NCBI RefSeq assembly: GCF_011074885.1
Contig: NC_054690.1
Coordinates: 3,167,001 to 3,231,000 of the forward strand
DNA from: Brettanomyces bruxellensis
Lineage: Eukaryota; Ascomycota; Pichiomycetes; Pichiales; Pichiaceae
Length of the DNA stretch: 64,000 nt
Direction: 5' to 3'
This document shows positions 57,233 to 64,000 of this stretch, piece by piece; the stretch's first letter is position 1; every line of letters starts with the position of its first letter. Position numbers and translations under genes: made by a program. The notes under the pieces are model-generated. The model saw only the letters and a list, made by a program, of their open reading frames with translations, did no database searches and was not told the DNA's origin.

Positions 57233-58316
57233 ATTTTATAGAAAAAAGCATGCCTCGTTTTTTAAACGCTGTTTGGGCATTCTCCCTGAACAATATGAAG
57301 ATGAGACATCGAATATGATGGCATTCGTATACTTCTGCTTGACTGGAGTGGATTTACTGAAGGAACTAGAAAACACATACACTAAGAACGACATCAATGA
57401 TTTTCGACGTTGGATTTATTCACATGCTTTTGAGACCGAGGCTTATTTTGGGTTTAGGGGTTCCGTCATATATGAAAATACTGGCCTTTATGATCCGCCT
57501 GACTTGAGCGCAACTACATTCGCAATTTTATCTTTAATCACACTAGGAGATAACTTGACCAATATAAATAGGAAAAAAGTGATGAGGTATGTCATTAAAT
57601 GTCAACGTGAAGATGGCTCTTTTGCTCAATGCTTGGACATGAGTTTGCAAAAGCCTTTTGGAGAAAGTGATACCCGAATTTGTATGCTGGCCACCATGGT
57701 GAGATCCTTGTTGAAATGGGACGGAACGAAAGGGATGGATATTGATGTTAATAAGTTATATGAATATGTGAATAGTTTGAAAACTTATGATGGAGGTTTT
57801 GGGATGGATAAATTCGGAGAGTCTCATTCAGGTCTTACGTTTTGTGCATTATGCACACTCTATTTCGTCAACAAATTAGATTCTGACAATTTTTCCGACA
57901 CAGTAGATTTTTTAGTACATCGGCAGGTTTGCTATAATAAGTATAGAGCAAGAGAACTAAGTGAAAACGAATATGCAGACGAAGATGACAATGGTGGGTT
58001 TAATGGTCGTCCTAATAAATATGCAGATACATGTTACGCGTTTTGGTGTGTGGGATCTTTAAAATTGCTGGGTAAGGAAAAGCTTGTTGATTTCTCAGCC
58101 CTTCAAAACTTTTTGTTAAATCAAACACAGAATGACCTACTTGGAGGCTTTACTAAAACAAATATGGAAGAGGATACTCCTGATCCGGTTCATAGCATGC
58201 TTGCCATAGCGGCCTTAAGCATTATGAAGTTTTCTGGATTGGATGGATTAAATCCTGGTTTTGTGATATCGGAGAAGGCATTTAATCATTGGAAGTCCAT
58301 AAAATTTGACGATTAA
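57222..58316 (+). CDS. CDC43: Geranylgeranyltransferase type I beta subunit
   Basis: 364 residues; yeast Cdc43 has 376. Prenyltransferase beta-subunit alpha-alpha barrel repeats are clear: YVIKCQREDGSFAQCLD, LKTYDGGFGMDKFGESHSGLTFCAL and DDNGGFNGRPNKYADTCYAFW. The zinc ligands are D269, C271 and H324. With Ram2 it attaches geranylgeranyl to CaaL proteins such as Rho1 and Cdc42, and it is essential for polarity in yeast. The N-terminus aligns with yeast Cdc43 from KKHASFFKRCLGILP onward, and about 14 preceding residues may be missing (see the upstream ORF). Two CTG codons fall at positions where Leu fits the family. It follows AMS1 in the S. cerevisiae order and converges on HEM25. Confidence 0.95.
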   Translation: MKNEFYRKKHASFFKRCLGILPEQYEDETSNMMAFVYFCLTGVDLLKELENTYTKNDINDFRRWIYSHAFETEAYFGFRGSVIYENTGLYDPPDLSATTFAILSLITLGDNLTNINRKKVMRYVIKCQREDGSFAQCLDMSLQKPFGESDTRICMLATMVRSLLKWDGTKGMDIDVNKLYEYVNSLKTYDGGFGMDKFGESHSGLTFCALCTLYFVNKLDSDNFSDTVDFLVHRQVCYNKYRARELSENEYADEDDNGGFNGRPNKYADTCYAFWCVGSLKLLGKEKLVDFSALQNFLLNQTQNDLLGGFTKTNMEEDTPDPVHSMLAIAALSIMKFSGLDGLNPGFVISEKAFNHWKSIKFDD

Positions 58317-58433
58317 TACCAATTTTGTGACTATAGTAATATGTATACATGTACTATGGTACCTTTAATCCAGTCTGTATATATATATACAAGAAATGGC
58401 AGGATTGTGTCTAAATGGAACTCAACCCCAAAT

Positions 58434-59357
58434 TTATAATCTTACAATCTGCTCATATATACACCAAGCAATCCCGGCACTTCCAGCCTTTCTCAGAAGC
58501 CGCAAAGAAAGACCATCGAACAAGCGCAACCAACCCCTACTTGCCAATGTAACGGTAGACTGGATGAACGTTTTATATTTTGTAGGGTTTAGCTGCATGT
58601 TGGTCTTAATGGTATCGAATGGTCCGGTAATTGCTGTTGCAAAAAAGGCCGCAAAAATTGCCGAAACAGAGTTCACAACAGCTGATGTTGATGCCGTCAT
58701 CATACTCGGAGATCTTGGTGATAATGTGCTATCCGAGGTTACGCTCCTTGTGTGAAAAAGCCTAGGTAATAACATTTTGTTTTTTTCGTAAAATGCCATA
58801 TACAAGCCTGCATAAGGGGCATCTCTCATACAGGTTGCACCAAATCCAGTAAAAAACGATCTAAAGCCCTCTTTCTTGTACATTAAGGTCACACCTTCCC
58901 AAAGAGAGTTATAGTGATACATATCGGATTCAAACCGAACCTTGATCACAGTTATAGGCATGGTGATAAAGCCCACTATTGTCCTAGATATCATACCTGC
59001 TATTAGATTGTCACCTGCAGGAAGCCTTGGAAGTTTAGAAGAAGTCTTAATTCCGTATTGTTGGTCAGCCAGTCCCGGATGTTGATGCAATCGATGTATC
59101 GCCATCTTTGTCCTTATGAAGTTGAGTGATGTCAAATACAGAGCGGTACCTACTGATGTTCTAACGGCACTGGGTAATGTCCCCCGCCAAAGCTCTTTGA
59201 TGCCAGAAATCTGCCTGAGCACGGATACTATGGAATTACCCTGCGATTGTTGAACTCGAGTTTTGATAAGATCCAATGGTTGTAGGCACACCGCAGATGT
59301 TAAGCCACCTGCAAAGCCTGCTAACAAATGTCTTGAAGCAGGAACATCTTTTGTCAT
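58434..59357 (-). CDS. HEM25: Mitochondrial glycine carrier Hem25 (SLC25A38 type)
   Basis: 307 residues with three mitochondrial-carrier repeats, each with a signature motif: PLDLIKTRVQ, PITVIKVRFES and PFDTIKTNMQ. Six transmembrane segments are implied. The substrate-contact region with RDAPYAGLYMAFYE in repeat two is typical of the Hem25/SLC25A38 subgroup, which imports glycine for the first step of haem synthesis at the inner membrane. A Ser/Thr-rich loop (about 200-230) between repeats two and three is longer than usual. The gene is convergent with CDC43, 117 bp away. Confidence 0.88.
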   Translation of the reverse strand: MTKDVPASRHLLAGFAGGLTSAVCLQPLDLIKTRVQQSQGNSIVSVLRQISGIKELWRGTLPSAVRTSVGTALYLTSLNFIRTKMAIHRLHQHPGLADQQYGIKTSSKLPRLPAGDNLIAGMISRTIVGFITMPITVIKVRFESDMYHYNSLWEGVTLMYKKEGFRSFFTGFGATCMRDAPYAGLYMAFYEKNKMLLPRLFHTRSVTSDSTLSPRSPSMMTASTSAVVNSVSAIFAAFFATAITGPFDTIKTNMQLNPTKYKTFIQSTVTLASRGWLRLFDGLSLRLLRKAGSAGIAWCIYEQIVRL

Positions 59358-59980
59358 CGAAGGGAGAAATCACAAGACTGCGGTTTGAATTCCACAATAA
59401 TCAAAAGCTTCCAAAAACGATGGAAATTAATGGGACAACTAAATCGTGAACTCCGTATTATTTAAGAGATCCGAAATATGTGTCACGAAGAACACAGGAA
59501 AGTTCAGTATCCTTGACCTTGCTGTCAAATATATTGAACAATACCTGTAATAAAGAATTGCGTAAATCTTTATTATTGGTGAGATGTTCTATTACAAACG
59601 AAAACAAAGTAGCTTAGACTGGGAATTAATATGTGCTGACTCAAGGGTACTACTAGACCTCTTTCAAGAAGAACAGTCCAAAAAATTTAAGCAGGTTTGA
59701 TTCAAAAGAAAAAAAATCACGTACGTAACCTCAAAGTCAAAATGTGGGGGACCCTTACTAAAACATTTTCTTTTTCCGTTTTGGACTCAGTCACAACAAC
59801 AATGTTGGGAAACACAAATTGACACATAACCCAGGACATTGATATAGAACATAAGTAGCAAAGAACTTACGAGCAATTTTGAAGATGCGAAATATATTCT
59901 AGTAAAAAGATGTAAATGTATACAAAAAGGGAATTCAGAAAATACATATTCCTGATGGTTTGAAACTGGAACACTTTAAG
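59358..59980. promoter_or_regulatory. HEM25 upstream / WWM1 3' region
   Basis: This 623-bp stretch between two minus-strand genes contains no supported gene or RNA. CCCAC and GGGGGACCC-type GC patches occur near 59749-59755 in otherwise AT-rich DNA. Confidence 0.3.
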
Positions 59981-60658
59981 TCAAAAGCCACCATCGAAGC
60001 CGCCATCGAATCCACCATCAAAACCACCATCAAAACCTCCATTATCAAAACCACCTTGATCATAAAATCCACCCTGATCCGGTGGAGGTGGACCTGATTG
60101 AAACATATGTGAAGGTCCAGACAAAGCATTTCCTAATAACAAACCACCAACGGTACCTAAAGCAGCACCTCCTAACAATCCTCCCATTCCACTTCTTTTA
60201 CTGCTGCTAGATTGTTGCTGCTGTTGTGCATACTGCTGCTGCTGTGCATACTGTTGCTGCGGCTGATAATATTGCTGCTGCTGTCCATATTGCTGATACT
60301 GCTGGTAGGGCTTCTGTTGCTGATTGTTATAAGGCACTTGGTTACTAGTGGCTGCAGCATAGGATGGCGGTGCATCATTCTGGGCTTGCTTTTGTTTCAA
60401 CTGCTCCTTTTCAAGGGCCGCCTTGTCTTGAGATCCAGCTGGAGTCATAACAGTCCCTTTTGGAGCATCCCATTGGGATTTATTTGTAAGTTTGTTAACG
60501 TAAAACCATTCTATAGAAGAAATTGTTAGTATTGAATACATTAGAGATAAATTGCCTTCTCTCTTTTGGAATTAACTAAATGACATACCATTATACTTAT
60601 CATCCCAGACGGCAACCCAACCATCTGGAACAATCGGTTTTCTGTCCTTGCTGCCCAT
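59981..60658 (-). CDS. WWM1: WW-domain protein Wwm1, two exons
   Basis: Exon 1 is 60658-60589 (ATG plus 70 nt) and exon 2 is 60510-59981; the joined protein has 199 residues. The splice restores a WW domain: exon 1 ends ...GWVAVWDDKYN and exon 2 continues with EWFYVNKLTNKSQWDAP, giving both signature Trp residues and the Tyr-containing strand. After it come a Lys/Gln-rich region, a Gln/Tyr-rich tract (about 95-130), a Gly-rich hydrophobic patch (GGLLGGAALGTVGGLLLGNAL) and tandem GGFDGGF repeats to the C-terminus. Yeast Wwm1 has the same layout and binds the metacaspase Mca1; overexpression is toxic in that species. An unspliced frame begins at 60541 but starts inside the intron. Confidence 0.9.
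60511..60588 (-). other. 78-nt intron in WWM1
   Basis: Minus-strand 5' site GTATGT at 60588-60583, branch point TACTAAC at 60531-60525, and 3' site TATAG ending at 60511, 15 nt after the branch A. All three match the yeast consensus exactly, and removal restores the WW domain. Confidence 0.92.
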
Positions 60659-61237
60659 GATTAGTTTCTAATTGCTGTAATATTACTTTTTGCTTAATGT
60701 TTCGAATAGAACAGTCAGCCAATGTGTATTTGTGGCCAGTTGCAAACAATTATAAAAAAAGATAACCTCTTTAATTTATACGCCAGAAAAGTCGATAAAA
60801 AATAACACAATATGCAGGGCGGGATTAATTTATGATAACGGGAGTATTACATCGAGAATGCTGAAAATAGGGTTACTATCGCATTTAATTTGTTTAATAT
60901 GGTCATGGGTATCGCGAAGGGGGAAAAAAAATAGGCGGAGCCACTTCTTGAAATCCGATTAATCGGTAAGTATTTCTGATATAAGGAACCGTTGATCGGT
61001 CACCATCAGACATTAAGGCGCGACCCTTCATCGTCACCTGTTTTTCAAATTTACTTGATAAAAATATTTTAAGCTGGATGAATTAAAATTAGAAATTTCT
61101 GTATAAGTTGGAGTTCTTAATTTCAATAATTTATTTTACCTTGCTTCCATTAAGGATAAATTAAATGTTAATATATATACAAGATTTAGAATCTACACAA
61201 CGAAATACAATTAGTCATATATGTATTGAAATGGGAT
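60659..61237. promoter_or_regulatory. WWM1 upstream / CYM1 3' region
   Basis: This 579-bp AT-rich stretch between two minus-strand genes has no coding frame of note. The G/A-rich patch at 60915-60938 has no recognised role. Confidence 0.35.
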
Positions 61238-64000
61238 TCATAGCTTACTGAATTCCCAATCCTTTTGGTTTTCTGATGATGCTTTTGCGTCAGCACTTCC
61301 GATAATGACATTTGCCCTTCCCTTATCAGATGCAAAATACTCGTTTGCCACATTCTGAATGTCTGCTAGAGAGCAATCGAGAAGATTTTCTCTTCTTTCT
61401 TGCCTAGCATCATCATCAACATCAAAGTTGAAATATGGTAGACCTTCCTCACCAACAGCTTCCGGAGCATCGATTTTTTGGAATATAGTTAACTTTGCTT
61501 GTTCAAGGTCTTGATTCGTAATTTCACCAGTTGAAATATTATCCATAATAAATTCGGTTGATGCAACAAACTTATTTTCTGACTCAAATGGTTTAGGATC
61601 TCTGTAAGAATAGAATGAGAACAATCCATTCAAAGCATCGTAGCTTGCTCCACCACCGTATGCACCTCCCTGTTCCCGAATGTTCTTGTGTAAATATTTA
61701 AAGGTTAGAAGTTGTGAAAGAAGTTGTAGTGATGCGGCATCCTTTGAGCAATAATCACTACCCCTAAGGACAGAGGATGCAAAGTTCGTCTGACTTGGAA
61801 TTTCAACGAACGAATTTTTCAAAGGTAGCTCTGGATCTTTCGAATGACTTGCCTCATAAGGAGTGAGCTCAAACTTTTTGTTGCTAGAAATTGTCTTATC
61901 AAACCTGCGAATATCCTTTTCATTATCCTTCGAAGCTTCTCTTCCACAGGTTATCGCATACTTGAAATTTGAAGCATTTCTCACGTGTGCTGCAATCTCT
62001 TCAAGCTTTGGAACAACATCCTTCTCGATATCACCGTTTTCCATTATTGACGAGAGACTATTTAAAAATTTCACCTGCTTAATACCAGTCAAAGATTCCT
62101 GAACATTTCCCAAGGAAGTGAGTTTCGAGCTAGCGTACGATGACGCAAAACTGTGGCCACTAGAAACAATGGCACTGATATTATCACTAACAAGTGATTT
62201 CACCAATGTTTTCAATTTTTCAATATTCCTGAAGTTGGTTTCGAGAAGTAAGTTCTCCCAGATTGAAAGCATTTTTGGAGTATTTTTATCCAAGCATGCA
62301 CTGTCAATGGTGAATTTTAATAATACATCATTAGGATCCAAAACTGATGAGTGAGCAAATGATGTTGAACCAAGGCCAGCGGTGTATAGTTTAACCTCAT
62401 CCTCAATCTCTGATATTGATTTATCCTTGGTACCAAGATTTGTCAAACATGTAGAAAATAATGGCAAGTATTTAATAAGATTTTCTGGAATATCCTTGAC
62501 AGAAAGCGATTTTAGGGCGCGGAAATAGGTAACACCATTTGTTTTAGGTGAAATCCTGGACTGCACTGACAATCCGCGTCTTAATGTTTCCTTGATACGA
62601 GGAAAGTGCCCTTCACGTTCAATATCACCACTATGAAGCGTTGGAAGGCAAGAGAGATCTTCCTTTTGGTTCTTTTGGAACTTTTCCAACTCAAGACCCT
62701 TATTGTAAATTATCTCTTTATCTCCACTAGTCATACGTTCTTCCCTTTCCTTAAGGGATTTTTCTTCTGCTTGTGCAAGTCTCTCTGGAACATTTGCATC
62801 TGGCCTCATGGTATATTTGAAGTATGGGCTTTCAAGCATGTATTTCTGGATCAGATCAGCAAATACTTTGTTGCCATCCGCCTTATACTCTTTTCTAAAT
62901 TTATCTAACACCCCACTCCACTTAATGGCACTTAATGGGTCAATTCCATCGACTAGTCCAGGAGCCAAAGCGCTCAACAGGTTCAAGCCGAAATTGGCAT
63001 TCTCAATCTTTCTGCCAAGATCCAACTGATACAAAATACCCTTGACTCTATTTTCAGGGAAACCAGATTGCTGTACTTGCTTTAAAATGTCAAGTACAGT
63101 ATCTTCAAGTTTTGCTGCTTGATCTTTGGTCAATCCATTTAGACCAACAGAAAAAAGGTTAACAGCAGCTAATGCATCCATTCCAGAATTTGCTGAAAAT
63201 GACGTGCCAAGACCTTGTTCAATAAGACCCTTATATAATGGTGATGAGTGTCCATCCATGAGAAGAGTAGACAATATTTTTATTTTGAAACTTTCATAGA
63301 TATCCGTAGGTTTACCGGCATACCATGTCAAAGAGGATTTATACTGCTTTTCCGAAGGCACCATCGGATCAACTGGTCCCGGAATTTCCACATACTTGCA
63401 TTCATCAAGTTTTATTGGGTTCTTAACCATCATTTTACGATATCTTTTACCAAATGTTGCAAATGCCTTATCAATTTTTCCGAGCGATGTTTCTAACGGA
63501 AGACTTCCATACGTGTAAGTCCAGCAATTAGAAGGGTGATATTGTCTGGAATGAAAATCTAAGAGATCATCATAGTAACTATTGACAATTTCGGCCGGAT
63601 TTCCACCAGAATTATGCAATGATGGGTAAATATTTTGCTGGAAATTGATCCAAAAGTAATATGCGGGATCAGATATTTGTCCCTTCATCTCGTTGTAAAC
63701 AACACCTTTGAACTTCAGTGGTGATTTCTTGTCATGTATATCAGTATGTTCTAGACGCCAGCCTTCCTGACGAAAATCCTCATGGTTCAAAAGAGGATGA
63801 AAAACACTATCAAGGTAAACATCCATGAGATTTTCAAAATCAACTTTGTTTGTAGTTGCGAATGGGAAGTAGGTATAATCATGTCCCGTCATGGCATTCA
63901 TGAAATTGGCCAAACTACGATTAAGCATCTTGAAAAATGGGTCTCTAACTGGAAATTTATCGGAACCACACAAGGTTGTGTGCTCAAGCATGTGAGGAAG
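61238..64000 (-). CDS. CYM1: Mitochondrial presequence protease Cym1 (PreP, M16C), 5' end beyond window
   Basis: The visible frame has 920 codons and continues off the right edge; an ATG at 63991 is internal. The zinc site HMLEH (inverted HXXEH motif) is at the edge, followed by TLCGSDKFPVRDPFFKML, the M16C signature, with the distal Glu region VVYNEMKG further in. Two M16 halves joined by a charged helical hairpin (about 415-450) fill the rest, with the C-terminal Arg/Tyr-binding region GGAYGGGASYDALNGLFSFYSYRDP. The enzyme degrades cleaved presequences, and other short peptides, in the matrix. About 70-80 N-terminal residues, including the presequence, are missing from the window compared with yeast Cym1 (989). 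Confidence 0.97.
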   Translation of the reverse strand, partial: LPHMLEHTTLCGSDKFPVRDPFFKMLNRSLANFMNAMTGHDYTYFPFATTNKVDFENLMDVYLDSVFHPLLNHEDFRQEGWRLEHTDIHDKKSPLKFKGVVYNEMKGQISDPAYYFWINFQQNIYPSLHNSGGNPAEIVNSYYDDLLDFHSRQYHPSNCWTYTYGSLPLETSLGKIDKAFATFGKRYRKMMVKNPIKLDECKYVEIPGPVDPMVPSEKQYKSSLTWYAGKPTDIYESFKIKILSTLLMDGHSSPLYKGLIEQGLGTSFSANSGMDALAAVNLFSVGLNGLTKDQAAKLEDTVLDILKQVQQSGFPENRVKGILYQLDLGRKIENANFGLNLLSALAPGLVDGIDPLSAIKWSGVLDKFRKEYKADGNKVFADLIQKYMLESPYFKYTMRPDANVPERLAQAEEKSLKEREERMTSGDKEIIYNKGLELEKFQKNQKEDLSCLPTLHSGDIEREGHFPRIKETLRRGLSVQSRISPKTNGVTYFRALKSLSVKDIPENLIKYLPLFSTCLTNLGTKDKSISEIEDEVKLYTAGLGSTSFAHSSVLDPNDVLLKFTIDSACLDKNTPKMLSIWENLLLETNFRNIEKLKTLVKSLVSDNISAIVSSGHSFASSYASSKLTSLGNVQESLTGIKQVKFLNSLSSIMENGDIEKDVVPKLEEIAAHVRNASNFKYAITCGREASKDNEKDIRRFDKTISSNKKFELTPYEASHSKDPELPLKNSFVEIPSQTNFASSVLRGSDYCSKDAASLQLLSQLLTFKYLHKNIREQGGAYGGGASYDALNGLFSFYSYRDPKPFESENKFVASTEFIMDNISTGEITNQDLEQAKLTIFQKIDAPEAVGEEGLPYFNFDVDDDARQERRENLLDCSLADIQNVANEYFASDKGRANVIIGSADAKASSENQKDWEFSKL

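Noticed and set aside
60212..60529. Leu/Ile-rich hydrophobic frame opposite WWM1
   Set aside because: Antisense shadow of the WWM1 Gln/Tyr tract.
60511..60541. Alternative WWM1 start inside the intron
   Set aside because: The unspliced frame starts MYSILT within the intron and lacks the first Trp strand of the WW domain. The splice signals are perfect and restore the whole domain.
1..64000. CRISPR arrays, bacterial operons or ribosome-binding sites
   Set aside because: None seen; the window is eukaryotic with monocistronic genes and yeast splice signals.

Overview
This is nuclear DNA of an ascomycete budding yeast (Saccharomycotina). It is AT-rich and compact. The one clear spliced gene (WWM1) has GTATGT and TACTAAC signals. 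Nearly every gene has a recognisable Saccharomyces cerevisiae counterpart. The class 2 mitochondrial dihydroorotate dehydrogenase (URA9) and the single SER33-type gene point to a yeast outside the whole-genome-duplication group. A few CTG codons fall where Leu is expected (for example in CDC43), so CTG probably reads as Leu. A Pichiaceae-type yeast is plausible but not proven. N bases (4405, 18107-18108) and three probable single-base indels mark this as draft-quality sequence.

Layout. 1-3.5 kb: MTR4 (+, broken by a 1-nt deletion). 3.6-5.1 kb: HSM3 (-). 5.5-12.5 kb: a full-length LTR retrotransposon of Ty3/gypsy order, on the minus strand, inserted into the divergent promoter between HSM3 and CHM7. 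12.7-17.7 kb: CHM7 (+), DCD1 (-), TFIIIC60/90 subunit (+, broken). 18.5-27.8 kb: PHO2-like homeobox gene (+), JEN-type carboxylate permease (-), a 2.8-kb gene-free stretch, NSE4 (+) and QRI7 (-). 28-35 kb: a membrane protein of unknown function (+), URA9 (+), GET2 (-), an unrecognised gene (-). 34.8-46.2 kb: UTP7 (+), RPN2 (-), SER33 (-), RPS2 (+), NAB2 (-). 46.6-53.5 kb: a CBS/PB1 protein (-), a long gene-poor stretch, a SUN-family secreted wall protein (+). 53.5-64 kb: AMS1 (+), CDC43 (+), HEM25 (-), WWM1 (-, spliced), and CYM1 (-, running off the right edge).

Most genes are housekeeping: RNA surveillance and ribosome assembly (MTR4, UTP7, RPS2, NAB2), proteasome (RPN2, HSM3), nuclear-envelope ESCRT (CHM7), pyrimidine synthesis (URA9, DCD1), serine synthesis, mitochondrial transport and proteolysis (HEM25, QRI7, CYM1). 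Several neighbour pairs are also neighbours in S. cerevisiae, which supports the names: MTR4-CHM7, PHO2-NSE4-QRI7, GET2-UTP7, RPN2-SER33, RPS2-NAB2, AMS1-CDC43.

The most unusual item is the retrotransposon. Its two 381-bp LTRs look identical. The LTR termini are TTTAGTG/CACTAAA rather than TG/CA, and a 4-bp target duplication flanks it. It has one uninterrupted 2049-codon Gag-Pol frame with a very long coiled-coil start, a doubled CX2CXCX2C motif instead of a CCHC zinc knuckle, and no obvious tRNA primer-binding site.
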